Of a DNA stretch of 64,000 nt, positions 40,596-50,131 are shown in pieces (positions within the stretch are counted from its first letter, which is position 1; every line of letters begins with the position of its first letter). The stretch spans positions 62,001 through 126,000 of the forward strand of contig NZ_JAHTMW010000004.1 in NCBI RefSeq assembly GCF_026236535.1. Reading direction: 5' to 3'. The notes beneath the pieces were generated by a model. It saw nothing but the letters and a program-made list of their open reading frames with translations, had not been told where the DNA came from and did not search any database. The position numbers and the translations under genes were made by a program. This DNA is from Streptomyces sp. SKN60 (GTDB taxonomy: Bacteria > Actinomycetota > Actinomycetes > Streptomycetales > Streptomycetaceae).

Positions 40596-41207
40596 ATGGA
40601 TCGCATGAGCGATGACCCCACACAGGTACGCGAGTTCTTCGGCGCGCGCGCCGCTCGCTGGGACACGAGGTTCCCCGACGACGGTCCGGCCTACGCCGCC
40701 GCCGTGGCGGAGCTCGGACTGCGGCCCGGCGACGCCGTGCTCGACGCCGGCTGCGGCACCGGCCGCGCGCTGCCGCCCCTGCGCGAGGCGGTCGGGCCCG
40801 GCGGCACGGTCCTGGGCGCGGACCTGACTCCCGAGATGCTCGCGGAGGCGGCGAAGGCGGGCCGGGACGCGGCGGGCACGCTGCTGCTCGCGGACGTCTC
40901 CCGGCTGCCGCTGCGCGACGGCGGGCTCGACGCCGTGTTCGGCGCGGGGCTGATCTCCCACCTGGCCGACCCCGAGCGGGACCTGCGCGAACTGGCCCGG
41001 GTGGTCCGGCCCGGCGGGCGGCTCGCGCTGTTCCACCCGATCGGGCGCGCGGCCCTCGCCGCCCGGCACGGCCGGCAGATCACCGACGACGACCTGCGGG
41101 CAGAGCCCAACCTGCGCCCGCTGCTTGCCCGTTCGGGCTGGGAGCTGGTCTCGTACACGGACGAGGACGAGCGCTATCTGGCGCTCGCCGTGCGCCGTAC
41201 GGGGTGA
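40596..41207 (+). CDS. SAM-dependent methyltransferase
   Basis: The 203-residue class I methyltransferase has motif I VLDAGCGTGRALPPLRE near residues 48-64, motif II GADLTPEMLAEA and motif IV LADVSRLPLRDGGLDAVFGAGLI, then VVRPGGRLALFHP. The ATG at 40596 is used, but one at 40605 (MSDDPTQ) is equally plausible. The substrate is unknown. The upstream 196 bp separate it from the divergent MHYT gene. Confidence 0.85.
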   Translation: MDRMSDDPTQVREFFGARAARWDTRFPDDGPAYAAAVAELGLRPGDAVLDAGCGTGRALPPLREAVGPGGTVLGADLTPEMLAEAAKAGRDAAGTLLLADVSRLPLRDGGLDAVFGAGLISHLADPERDLRELARVVRPGGRLALFHPIGRAALAARHGRQITDDDLRAEPNLRPLLARSGWELVSYTDEDERYLALAVRRTG

Positions 41208-41639
41208 TCGTTCCGGCGAATCGCGAAACCGCGAACCCGTGCGCACGCTCGCGCCATGACGGCGGGGCTCCTGTCGGCGGTCCGGTGGGGCGGGCGACGC
41301 GTCGGAAACGGGGGCGGTCCGCCGCGGGCGGTGACTGGGCGGGCGGCACGGACGGGGTGGTACGGGGGCCGTGACCGCGGCGCACTCCGTGGCGGCCCCG
41401 CCGCGCGGCGCGCCACCGACCGGGCGTCCGGATCCCGCGCCGGGCGGCCGGAGGCCGAGGCCGCCCCGCCGGCCGGGGAGGCCACGAAGCACGGCTTCGG
41501 CACGGAGTCCCGGCGCCACCGGGTCGCCCGGGGCGCCCGGGCCGGCCCCGGCCGGGCACGGCACCCGAGGCTCCCGGGCTCTCGACGGGCGGGTTACTCA
41601 CTGGTTAGGGTGCGCCGACGACCAGATGGGGAGGCTGAC
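41208..41639. other. Intergenic region
   Basis: 432 bp without a convincing gene. It ends with GGTTACTCACTGGTTAGGGT about 30 bp before the next start, which could be a promoter, and a GGGGAGG ribosome site at 41628. GC-rich frames here are random. Confidence 0.5.
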
Positions 41640-42539
41640 GTGGCCGAAACGGAATCCGCCGTGACCGGTGCGGAGGACGTCGTCGCGAACGGGGACGCCG
41701 AGAGCGACGAGGACGCGCTGTACGTGCTGACGGCGGCGCTGCTCACGCCCGCGCAGTTCCCCAGCGTGCTCGGCGACGACTATCCGGCGGCCTGTGCGGC
41801 GCTGCGCCTCGAACCGTACGCGGAGGGCTACGGCCTGGTGCTCGGGCAGGACGGCACCGGCGCGCGGTGGACGGTGGTCGTCGACGACGTGTCGCTGGTC
41901 GCGGTCGCCATCGCCTCCTGGGACTGCGGCATGGAGTACGACCTCTCCCCCGACGACCGCTCGGTGGTGTCCGCGCTGCCCGGCTGGCCGCTCGCGGTCG
42001 CGACGTCCGCGTCCGGACTGCCCGAACCCCACGACCCCGCCCCGGAGGCCGGCGCCCCTGAGCCGCTCGCCCCGCCCGCCGGCGACCGGTGGGGGCCGGC
42101 CCAGCGGCGCCTCGGCGCCGACATGGTGGCCCTGCAGTGGGCCGAGTGGCGCGCCAAGATCGGCGACGTGAGCCCCGAGAGCTCCGGCAGCCCCGGGAAC
42201 ACCGCTGAGGCCGCCGCCGGCGAGGATCAGGTCGACCCGGCCGCCGACCCGGAGGGCGGCGACGCCGACCCGTACACCCGCGTGCGGCGCGTCCTCGCGG
42301 AACTCGGCGAGTACGTCGAGCAGGCGCCCCCGGTCGGCCGGGTGCGGTCCAGCTTCGCCGGCGGCGAAGCCCGGATGCTGCGGGCCGACGGCCCCGGCTG
42401 GTCGCTGGTGGCACGCACCGACGACATGGCCTTCGTGCTCCTCGACGACGAGCCGCACCAGGTGCTCCCGGTGACACCCGGCCCCAGGCTGCCGGATCTG
42501 CTGCGGTCCCTCGACGCGATGGCGGTACGCCCGAGCTGA
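41640..42539 (+). CDS. Hypothetical acidic protein
   Basis: The 299-residue product starts at the GTG at 41640. The N-terminal 30 residues are acidic (ESDEDALYVL). A conserved-looking region (PSVLGDDYPAACAALRLEPYAEGYGLVLGQDGTGARWTVVVDDVSLVAVAIASWDCGMEYDL) is followed by an Ala/Pro/Glu linker and a second beta-rich segment (GGEARMLRADGPGWSLVARTDDMAFVLLDDE). No enzyme motif is seen. It has the look of a Streptomyces-specific cytosolic protein with two similar folds joined by a linker. Confidence 0.75.
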   Translation: MAETESAVTGAEDVVANGDAESDEDALYVLTAALLTPAQFPSVLGDDYPAACAALRLEPYAEGYGLVLGQDGTGARWTVVVDDVSLVAVAIASWDCGMEYDLSPDDRSVVSALPGWPLAVATSASGLPEPHDPAPEAGAPEPLAPPAGDRWGPAQRRLGADMVALQWAEWRAKIGDVSPESSGSPGNTAEAAAGEDQVDPAADPEGGDADPYTRVRRVLAELGEYVEQAPPVGRVRSSFAGGEARMLRADGPGWSLVARTDDMAFVLLDDEPHQVLPVTPGPRLPDLLRSLDAMAVRPS

Positions 42540-42578
42540 CGGCGCCGCGGGGCGGCGCGCTCCGGGGGTTGCGCCCGC

Positions 42579-43124
42579 TCAGACCCGGTCGAGCGGGACG
42601 TGCGGCTCCGGCGGCAGTTCCACCCGGATGGTGTCGCCCGGACGCACCTCCCCGCCGGTCAGGACGACCGACATGATGCCCGCCTTGCGCACGAGCCGGC
42701 CCTCCTCGTCGCGGCCGACGACCTGCTTGAGCAGTCCGTGCCGGAAGTCGTCGATCTGGGCGCAGGGGTTGCGCAGGCCGGTGACCTCGACGACGGCCTC
42801 GGGGCCGAGGTGGAGCCGGGTGCCGGTGGGCAGGCCGAGCAGGTCGATGCCGCGGGTGGTGACGTTCTCGCCGAGGTCGCCGGGGGTGACCTCGAAGCCG
42901 GCCTCCGCCACCTCGTCGAAGAGCTCCGCGTGGATCAGGTGGACCTGGCGCAGGTTGGGCGCGGTCGGGTCCTTGGCCACCCGCGAGCGGTGCTTGACGG
43001 TGACCCCGGAGTGCACGTCACCCTCCACGCCCAGGCCGGCGAGGAGCGTGATGCCCTCCCGGTTGGGCTTGGTGAACGAGTAGACGCCATTGCTGCTGAC
43101 CGTCGTGACGGTGCCTTGGCTCAT
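42579..43124 (-). CDS. MOSC-domain protein
   Basis: The 181-residue product has the MOSC (molybdenum cofactor sulfurase C-terminal) fold: GVEGDVHSG near residue 35, HAELFDEVAEAGFEVTPGDLGENVTTRGIDLLGLPTGTRLHLG and LRNPCAQIDDF with the conserved cysteine near residue 124. MOSC proteins handle sulfur in the molybdenum cofactor or bind metal-sulfur species. It is alone; no molybdoenzyme genes are adjacent. Confidence 0.9.
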   Translation of the reverse strand: MSQGTVTTVSSNGVYSFTKPNREGITLLAGLGVEGDVHSGVTVKHRSRVAKDPTAPNLRQVHLIHAELFDEVAEAGFEVTPGDLGENVTTRGIDLLGLPTGTRLHLGPEAVVEVTGLRNPCAQIDDFRHGLLKQVVGRDEEGRLVRKAGIMSVVLTGGEVRPGDTIRVELPPEPHVPLDRV

Positions 43125-43169
43125 CGGACAGAGCTCCCCTTCTCTGTTGTCGTGTCGCGCCCTCCGACC

Positions 43170-44285
43170 CTACGCGGCGTCCGCCTCGCGCAGGGGGGCG
43201 CCCACCTCGTGCAGGTGGCCGAGGGCCTGGCGGTAGGAGTCGACGAAGCCGGTCTCGGTGTAGGGGATGCCGAGTTCACGGCAGTGGGCGCGGACGGCGG
43301 GCTGGGCGAGACGCAGGTGCGGGCGCGGCATGCTGGGGAAGAGGTGGTGCTCGATCTGGTAGTTGAGCCCGCCGAGGAACCAGTCGGTGAGACGGCTGCC
43401 GCGGATGTTGCGGGAGGTGAGGACCTGTCGGCGCAGATGACCCCAGGAGTCGCCGTCGGGGTGGGCGTCGGGCATCTCCATGCCCTTGTGGTTGGGGGCG
43501 AAGGCCATGCCGAGGTGCACGCCGAGCAGCATCTGGTGGAGGAGCGCGAAGACGAGGGCCTGGAGCGGGCTGAGCAGGGTCAGCAGCAGGGCGGCGTAGC
43601 CGGCGAGGTGGGCGAGGAGGAGGGCGCCCTCCAGGAGGCGTTCGCGCCGGGTGCGGTACGGCCCGTCCGAAGAGAGCAGGGCCTGGACGCCGTACACCTT
43701 GAGCGCGATGCCCTCCAGGGTGGTCAGTGGGAAGAAGAGCCAGGCCTGGTGGCGGGTGAGCCAGCGGCGCAGGCCGGTGCGGTCGGTGGTCTGGTGGGCG
43801 GCGAAGACGAGGATGTCGGCGGCGACGTCCGGGTCCTTGTCGAGGTGGTTGGGGTGGGCGTGGTGGCGGTTGTGCTTGTCGTTCCACCATTCGCGGCTCA
43901 TGCCGAGGAGCAGGTTGGCGTGCACGAGCTGGACGGCGCGGCCGAGCCGGCGGTTGCCGGTGACCTGGGCGTGCCCGGCGTCGTGGCCGATGAAGGCGGC
44001 GCGGGCGGAGAGCAGGGCGAGCGGCAGTGCGAGGAGCAGTGCCCACCAGGAGGGGCCGAGGAGGACGAGGCCGGCGACGACGGCGCCGATGCCGAGGAGG
44101 TTGACCGCCATGTCGCGGGCGTACCAGCCGGGCCGGCGGTCGAGCAGCCCCTGTTCCTTGATGGTGCGCAGGAGCGGCGCGAACTCGCTGCCGCCGCCGC
44201 GGCGCGGGCGGTGGGAGGCGCGTGCGGAGGGCGGCGGGGTGGGCGCGGCGAGCGGTGCGGCGAGGGTCGCGGCGGCCTGGGACAT
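43170..44285 (-). CDS. Fatty acid desaturase
   Basis: The 371-residue membrane-bound enzyme has three histidine boxes: GHDAGH near residue 102, HNRHHAHPN near 140 and QIEHHLFPSM near 317, which bind the di-iron centre. Helices are arranged in pairs. The family includes acyl-lipid and linoleoyl-CoA desaturases (FADS-like, no cytochrome b5 domain). It introduces double bonds into membrane fatty acids, possibly in response to cold. It lies 45 bp after the MOSC gene's upstream end and is separately transcribed. Confidence 0.9.
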   Translation of the reverse strand: MSQAAATLAAPLAAPTPPPSARASHRPRRGGGSEFAPLLRTIKEQGLLDRRPGWYARDMAVNLLGIGAVVAGLVLLGPSWWALLLALPLALLSARAAFIGHDAGHAQVTGNRRLGRAVQLVHANLLLGMSREWWNDKHNRHHAHPNHLDKDPDVAADILVFAAHQTTDRTGLRRWLTRHQAWLFFPLTTLEGIALKVYGVQALLSSDGPYRTRRERLLEGALLLAHLAGYAALLLTLLSPLQALVFALLHQMLLGVHLGMAFAPNHKGMEMPDAHPDGDSWGHLRRQVLTSRNIRGSRLTDWFLGGLNYQIEHHLFPSMPRPHLRLAQPAVRAHCRELGIPYTETGFVDSYRQALGHLHEVGAPLREADAA

Positions 44286-44549
44286 GGCGGTCTCCGGAGT
44301 CCGTTGAAGTCCGTTGGGAGGCCGTCGCGTAGGCCGCGCCGGCTACCGAAAACGTACGGATCGGCGATCGTCCGCGACCATGGCGTCACCACCCGGACCT
44401 GCTCGGGGGCGGTCCCGGGGGCGGGGGTGGGGTCTTCCCCACCCGAGCACATGGGTGTGTCGCGGATCACTCGCTAGAGTCGCACGCGGAGGCCTTTCCG
44501 CTAGGTATCATCGGCGGCTCGGCATCAGTAGTCAAATTTGAGGAATGCG

Positions 44550-47500
44550 TTGTCGCAGTCTCCGTCACAGTCACTGTCGTCCTCGATCCCGCACACCCCC
44601 ACGGGTGAACTCGCCCGCTGCTCCACCCTGTTCCTGCCCGCCGCGCCGCCCCGCGCCGGCCGGATCGCCTTCTGGTCCCCCGATGGGCCACCCGACGGCC
44701 CGGCCGTCGGCCCTGGCGAGCCCGCCGAACCGACCGTCCTCGACATCGTCGACCTCGTCGACGGCGAGGTGCGGCCGCTGACCGTGCCCGCGCTCGTCCT
44801 CCCCGTACGGGAGGCGCTGTCGATCCTCGTCCGGGCGCGATCCGCCGCGGACGCCTCGCCGTCGGCGGCGTTCTGGGGCGCGGCCGCGCTGTTCTCGCTC
44901 GACCTGGTGGCCCGGGGCCTGCTCCTGCCCGGCCTCACCGCCGGTGACCTGGACGCCTGGCGGGTCGGCCCGCTGGGTGCCGAGGAGGTGGCCGCGCTGC
45001 GCGACCTCGCCGCTTCGATGCCGCCGTCGGCCCAGGCTGTACCGCTCCCCGCGGAAGACGCCGAGGACATCGACGACTCCGAGGACATCGACGACTCCGG
45101 GAACACCGACGGCTCCGGGAACACCGACGGCTCCGGCGCGGAGCTGATGCTCCCTCACCCCGAGGAGCTGCTGCGGGCGTTCGCCGACGCCGTCGCCGAC
45201 GTACTGCCGCGCACCCCGGCCGCCCCGCTGCTGGCGGGCGGTCCCGGCTTCGCCGCCGAGGAGAGCCGGGCCGAGCCCGTACCGCTGCCGGAGCAGCGGG
45301 CGTGGGCGGCGGACGTGGCCGCCGGGCACGACGCGGGCGTACGGCTTTCGCTGCGCGTCGAGTTGGTGACGGCCGGGGCGCCGGCGGACGCCGCCGACGA
45401 GGTGCCGTCGTTCCGTGCCGTGCTGCAGATGCACGCGGTGGCCGATCCCGCGCTGGTCGCGGACGCGGCGGACGTGTGGGCGGGTACGGCCCCGGCGGGC
45501 CCGGGCGGTCACGGCGGCACCGCGTTCGGGCCGCGGGCCCGGATGGACGCGCTGCTCGCGCTGCGCCGGGCCGCCCGCGCCTGGCCCCCGCTCTCGCCGC
45601 TGCTCACGGCGGCGGTGCCGGACGCCGTCGACCTCGCCGACGAGGAGATCGCCGAACTCCTCGGCCCGGCCGCCCGCGCGCTCGCCGCAACCGGCGTACG
45701 GGTGCACTGGCCGCGCGAACTCGCCCACCGGCTCACCGCGCGCGCCGTCATCGGCCTGCCGGACGACACCGAAGGCACCGCGGGCCGAGGCGGGCGGGGC
45801 GGCGACGCGCTCCCCTCCTTCCTGTCCGCCGACAGCCTGCTCGCCTTCAACTGGCGTTACGCGATCGGCGACCGCGAGCTCACGCGTGCCGAGCTTGACC
45901 GGCTCGCCGAGGCCGGCCGGCCGCTGGTGCGACTGCGCGACCAGTGGGTGCTCGTCGACCCCGAGGAGCTGCGGCACGCGCGGGCGGGCCAGGACCACAA
46001 GCTGACCCCGGTCGACGCGCTCGGCGCCGTACTCACCGGCAGCACCGAGATCGACGGGCGACGCGTCGAGGTCCGGGCGGCGGGCGCCCTGGAGCGGCTG
46101 CGGGAACGGCTCGCCGACCCCGAGGGCGACGCGGGCGGCGCGGGCGACGAGCGGGAAATCGCCCAGCCCGCCGCGCTGGCCGCGACGCTGCGCGACTACC
46201 AGCTGCGCGGACTGCGCTGGCTGGACCGGATGACCTCGCTCGGGCTCGGCGGCTGTCTCGCCGACGACATGGGCCTGGGCAAGACCATCACCCTGATCGC
46301 ACTCCATCTGCACCGCCAGACCGACCCGGCCACGGCGGGCCCCACCCTGGTGGTCTGCCCGACCTCGCTGATGGGCAACTGGCAGCGCGAGATCGAGAAG
46401 TTCGCGCCCGGCACGCCGGTGCGGCGCTTCCACGGCGCGACCCGGTCCCTGGACGGGCTCACGGGCGAGGGGCCCGCGGGCGAGAGGCCTGCGGGCGACG
46501 GGCTCCCCGACAGCGGCTTCGTCCTCACCACGTACGGCACGATGCGGCTCGACGCGGCCCGGCTCGCCGGACAGCCGTGGGGTCTGGTCGTCGCGGACGA
46601 GGCGCAGCACGTCAAGAACCCGTACTCGGCGACCGCGCGGGCCCTGCGCACCGTCGGTGCGAAGGCGCGGGTGGCGCTGTCCGGCACGCCGGTCGAGAAC
46701 AACCTCTCCGAGCTGTGGGCGATCCTCGACTGGACGACGCCCGGGCTGCTGGGCGGGCTCGGACCGTTCCGCAGGCGGTACGCCTCCGCCGTGGAGGGCG
46801 GCGCGGACCCGGCCGCGGCGGCCCGGCTCGCCGCGCTGGTGCGCCCGTTCCTGCTGCGGCGGCGCAAGTCCGACCCGGGCATCGCGCCCGAGCTGCCCCC
46901 GAAGACGGAGACCGACCACGCCGTGGCGCTCACCACGGAGCAGGCGGGGCTCTACGAAGCGGTGGTGCGGGAGATTCTCGCCACGATCGCCGACGCCGAC
47001 GGCATGGAGCGGCGCGGGCTCGTGGTGAAGCTGCTCACCGGGCTCAAGCAGATCTGCAACCACCCGGCGCAGTACCTGAAGGAGGAACACCCGCGCCTCG
47101 AAGGGCGCTCGGGCAAGCTGGAGCTGCTGGACGAGCTGCTCGACACGATCCTGGCGGAGCGGGCGAGCGTGCTCGTCTTCACGCAGTACGTGTCGATGGC
47201 GCGGCTCCTGGAGGCGCACCTGGCGGCGCGGGGCGTGCCGACCCAGTTCCTGCACGGCGGGACGCCGGTCGCCGAGCGGGAGGCGATGGTGGCCCGCTTC
47301 CAGGAGGGCGAGGTGCCGGTCTTCCTGCTGTCCCTGAAGGCGGCGGGCACCGGCCTCAACCTGACCCGGGCGGAGCATGTCGTGCACTACGACCGCTGGT
47401 GGAACCCGGCGGTGGAGGCGCAGGCGACCGACCGCGCGTACCGGATCGGGCAGACCCGGCCGGTGCAGGTGCACCGGCTGGTCGCCGAGGGCACGGTGGA

Positions 47501-47642
47501 GGACCGGATCGCGGCCATGCTGGAGCGCAAGCAGGCCCTCGCCGACGCCGTCCTCGGCGCGGGCGAGGCGGCGCTCACCGAACTGACCGACGGCGAACTG
47601 GCCGAGCTGGTGCGGCTGCGGGGCGAGGAGGACGCCCGATGA
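44550..47642 (+). CDS. SNF2-family DNA helicase / ATPase
   Basis: A 1030-residue protein starting at a TTG at 44550, seven bases after a GAGGA ribosome site; TTG 44538 is also in frame. The N-terminal 500 residues are an actinobacterial SNF2-associated region with an acidic EDIDDSEDIDDSGN repeat. The RecA-like core has motif I DDMGLGKT near residue 572, DEAQH near 682, SGTPVENNLSELW, and C-terminal helicase motifs FLLSLKAAGTGLNLT and DRAYRIGQTRPVQVHR. It is the HepA/RapA-like branch. The stop overlaps the start of the next gene (ATGA), so the pair is translated together. Confidence 0.93.
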   Translation: MSQSPSQSLSSSIPHTPTGELARCSTLFLPAAPPRAGRIAFWSPDGPPDGPAVGPGEPAEPTVLDIVDLVDGEVRPLTVPALVLPVREALSILVRARSAADASPSAAFWGAAALFSLDLVARGLLLPGLTAGDLDAWRVGPLGAEEVAALRDLAASMPPSAQAVPLPAEDAEDIDDSEDIDDSGNTDGSGNTDGSGAELMLPHPEELLRAFADAVADVLPRTPAAPLLAGGPGFAAEESRAEPVPLPEQRAWAADVAAGHDAGVRLSLRVELVTAGAPADAADEVPSFRAVLQMHAVADPALVADAADVWAGTAPAGPGGHGGTAFGPRARMDALLALRRAARAWPPLSPLLTAAVPDAVDLADEEIAELLGPAARALAATGVRVHWPRELAHRLTARAVIGLPDDTEGTAGRGGRGGDALPSFLSADSLLAFNWRYAIGDRELTRAELDRLAEAGRPLVRLRDQWVLVDPEELRHARAGQDHKLTPVDALGAVLTGSTEIDGRRVEVRAAGALERLRERLADPEGDAGGAGDEREIAQPAALAATLRDYQLRGLRWLDRMTSLGLGGCLADDMGLGKTITLIALHLHRQTDPATAGPTLVVCPTSLMGNWQREIEKFAPGTPVRRFHGATRSLDGLTGEGPAGERPAGDGLPDSGFVLTTYGTMRLDAARLAGQPWGLVVADEAQHVKNPYSATARALRTVGAKARVALSGTPVENNLSELWAILDWTTPGLLGGLGPFRRRYASAVEGGADPAAAARLAALVRPFLLRRRKSDPGIAPELPPKTETDHAVALTTEQAGLYEAVVREILATIADADGMERRGLVVKLLTGLKQICNHPAQYLKEEHPRLEGRSGKLELLDELLDTILAERASVLVFTQYVSMARLLEAHLAARGVPTQFLHGGTPVAEREAMVARFQEGEVPVFLLSLKAAGTGLNLTRAEHVVHYDRWWNPAVEAQATDRAYRIGQTRPVQVHRLVAEGTVEDRIAAMLERKQALADAVLGAGEAALTELTDGELAELVRLRGEEDAR

Positions 47643-49024
47643 GCGCCCGGGACAGGGACCAGCACGAGAACGAGAACGAGCACGAGAACGAGCACGGGCA
47701 CGAGTACGAGTACGGCGGCGGGAAGGGGCACATGAGCGGGGACGCGGGTCGGGGCGGCGAGGAACGGACCTTCGGGGCGTTGCCGCGGGCCGGGAGCGGG
47801 GCGTTCGCCCGTACCTGGTGGGGCCGGGCGTGGCTGCAGGCGCTTGAGGACACGGCGCTCGACAATCAGCAGCTGAAGCAGGGCCGGCGGCACGCGCGGG
47901 CCGGGGCGGTCGGCGCGGTGTCGGTGCGCCCCGGCCGGATCACGGCGGTGGTGCAGGACCGGGACGGCACCGCGTACCGCAGCGACGTGCTGTTGCAGGA
48001 GCTGTCCGAGTCGGAGTGGGACACGCTGATCGACCTGGCCGTCGGCAGCGCCGGGCACATCGCGGCACTGCTCGACCGCGAGATGCCGCCGCACCTGGTG
48101 GAGGACGCGGCGGCGGCCGGGCTCGACCTGCTGCCGGGCATCGGCGACCTGGAGCCGGAGTGCGGCTGCGAGGCCTGGGACCACTGCCCGCACACCGCGG
48201 CCCTGTGCTACCAGGTGGCGCGGCTGCTCGACGAGGATCCGTTCGTGCTGCTGCTCATGCGGGGTCGGGGCGAGCGGGCGGTGATCGAGGCGCTGCAGGA
48301 GCGGAGCGCGGCGCGGCTCGCGGATCCGGGCGGCGGGGACGGCGCGACGGACGGTGCGGGCCCGCGGGCGGCGGGCCGGTCGCGGGTGCCGGGTGTGCCG
48401 GCGGCGGAGGCCTTCGCCGTGGGCGGCATCCTGCCGCCGCTGCCCGCCCCGCCGGTGCCGGCGGCGGCGCCGGGCGAGCCGCCGTCCCTGGACACCGAGA
48501 CCGAGCCGGCACCGGGTCTGGACCCGGCGGCCCTGGAGTTCCTGGCGGCGGACGCGGCGGCCCGCGCCCATCGGCTCCTCACGGGGGCCGCCACGTTCGA
48601 CGAGCCGCCGCTGACGGCCGCTCAGGACGCGGTCCGGCTCGCCGCCGGCTCCCCCGTCTCCTGGCTCGCCACCCGCCTGGCGACCGGTTCGGGCCGCACC
48701 CGCGCCGAGCTCGACCTCGCGGTGCGGGCCTGGCGCACCGGCGGCCCGGCCGGCCTCGCGGTCCTGGCCGAGGACTGGACCCCGGACCCGGAGGCCCTGC
48801 GACGCGCCGAGACCCGGCTCACCGAGGCCTGGGACGACGACGAGCGCCCCGCCCTGCACGCGTCCGCCCCGGCCCGCTGGACCGTGGACGACGCGGGGCT
48901 GCAGCTCCGCCTGGGCGAGGACGGCCGCTGGTGGCCGTACCGCGAGGAGTCCGCCGGCTGGGCCCCGGCGGGCCCGCCGGACACGGACCCGGCGGCGGCG
49001 CTGGCGGGTGCGGCGAGCGACTAG
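47639..49024 (+). CDS. SWIM zinc-finger protein coupled to the SNF2 helicase
   Basis: The 461-residue product starts at an ATG overlapping the SNF2 stop. A His/Glu/Asn/Gly low-complexity N-terminus (HENENEHENEHG, encoded by a 6-bp DNA repeat at about 47664-47720) precedes RTWWGRAWLQALE and a beta-rich region. The SWIM motif CGCEAWDHCPH is near residue 176, with the C-x-C and C-x-H ligands present. The C-terminal half has helical repeats ending in an acidic tail. SWIM-SNF2 pairs are conserved across actinobacteria; the SWIM protein likely contacts DNA or the helicase. A role in DNA repair or chromosome maintenance is inferred. Confidence 0.9.
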   Translation: MSARDRDQHENENEHENEHGHEYEYGGGKGHMSGDAGRGGEERTFGALPRAGSGAFARTWWGRAWLQALEDTALDNQQLKQGRRHARAGAVGAVSVRPGRITAVVQDRDGTAYRSDVLLQELSESEWDTLIDLAVGSAGHIAALLDREMPPHLVEDAAAAGLDLLPGIGDLEPECGCEAWDHCPHTAALCYQVARLLDEDPFVLLLMRGRGERAVIEALQERSAARLADPGGGDGATDGAGPRAAGRSRVPGVPAAEAFAVGGILPPLPAPPVPAAAPGEPPSLDTETEPAPGLDPAALEFLAADAAARAHRLLTGAATFDEPPLTAAQDAVRLAAGSPVSWLATRLATGSGRTRAELDLAVRAWRTGGPAGLAVLAEDWTPDPEALRRAETRLTEAWDDDERPALHASAPARWTVDDAGLQLRLGEDGRWWPYREESAGWAPAGPPDTDPAAALAGAASD

Positions 49025-49118
49025 GGGTATCTCCGGCGGATCAGGGGCGGAGAGGCCGCGGGCCCCGGTGCGGGTCCGGGGGCGGGGCTCTGGCCCGGGG
49101 GATCGTCCAGCGTTGGGG

Positions 49119-49145
49119 GGCGTGGATAGCAGCGCTATCCACGCC
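49119..49145. terminator. Bidirectional terminator
   Basis: GGCGTGGATAGC-AGC-GCTATCCACGCC is a perfect 12-bp stem with a 3-base loop between the convergent SWIM and septum-formation genes. It is unusually A/T-containing for this genome and highly stable. Confidence 0.85.
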
Positions 49146-49180
49146 TTCGGTCCGGGGGCTCCCCGCTCACGCGCCCCGCG

Positions 49181-49987
49181 TCACCGCAGCGGCGCGGTGA
49201 GCTTGCGCTCGCTGCCCGACGGGACGGCGAGGGAGCAAGCCACGGTGGTCTCGCCGAGCAGGTAGCTGGTGAGGTACGGGTACTGGACGAAGGTGGTCCA
49301 GCGGGTGCCGAGCGGCTGGAGGGCGGCCTTGGCGCGCAGCGGGGCGCGGCACAGTTCGGCCGCCGCGTCCCGTACGGCGTCGTCGTCCGCGTACCGGCCG
49401 GTGAGGGTGATCCGGGCGACGAGTTCGGCGTCGTGCGCCGTGTGGCAGTCGCGGGGGACGACGGTTCCGGGGGCGTCGCGGTCGATGTCGAAGCAGTCGC
49501 CGACGCGCAGCACGTCGTACGGGCGGGGCTCGGGGCCTGCCGGGGCGCGGCGGGCCGCGGTGGTACGGGGGCGGGGGCCGGCGGTGCCGGTGGCGCGGGC
49601 GGTGGGGGCGGGCGTGCCGGTCGCGGTCGGGTGCCCGGGGCGGGCGTGGTCCGCGCCGGGCGTGGCGGTGGGCCGGGCGCCGCGGGTGGGCCGCGTCGAG
49701 GGCGTGCCGGTGCGCGCGGCGGGCCGTTGCCCGGACGCGCCGGAGGCCGTATCGGACGGCCGGACGGCCATGCCGGAGGTGTTGCTGGGGACGGCCGGCG
49801 CGGGGGTGGCCGCGGTGGCGCGCGCGTGGCCGTCGGCGGTTCCGCCGCGCGCGGTGACGGCGACGGAGAGCGCCAGGACCGCGGCGAGCGCCGCGACCGG
49901 CAGGACGACGACGCCCGGCCGTCTCGGTGGCCGGGCGTCGCGGGACGGGGTTTCCGTCGGCGGGTGGAGCATGGGATCCAGGGTCAC
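49181..49987 (-). CDS. Septum-formation-domain membrane protein
   Basis: The 268-residue product has one membrane helix (VVVLPVAALAAVLALSVAV, about residues 26-44) and a Thr/Pro/Ala-rich external linker to about residue 155. The C-terminal domain is YDVLRVGDCFDIDRDAPGTVVPRDCHTAHDAELVARITLTGRY and AAAELCRAPL, the septum-formation family pattern with paired cysteines. The ATG at 49987 is used; 49972 (MLHPPTET) is also possible. The protein probably lies at the membrane or division site, but the evidence is the domain pattern. Confidence 0.85.
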   Translation of the reverse strand: MTLDPMLHPPTETPSRDARPPRRPGVVVLPVAALAAVLALSVAVTARGGTADGHARATAATPAPAVPSNTSGMAVRPSDTASGASGQRPAARTGTPSTRPTRGARPTATPGADHARPGHPTATGTPAPTARATGTAGPRPRTTAARRAPAGPEPRPYDVLRVGDCFDIDRDAPGTVVPRDCHTAHDAELVARITLTGRYADDDAVRDAAAELCRAPLRAKAALQPLGTRWTTFVQYPYLTSYLLGETTVACSLAVPSGSERKLTAPLR

Positions 49988-50131
49988 CCGGCCGCGCCCA
50001 TGTGGCGACCGATACCGGTGAGTTGGGCGGCGCTCGTACAGAACCGTGACAATTGCGCGGCGCGGACGGGATCCGCGCCGTGCCCCCGTGCTGCCTGCCG
50101 TCGCAGTCGCCGTCCCATGGGCGCGTCCGGC

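Noticed and set aside
36431..40615. A 1394-codon open frame opposite the conservon kinase and MHYT gene
   Set aside because: Gly/Ala/Arg/Val-rich, no motifs, and antisense to two genes with clear domains.
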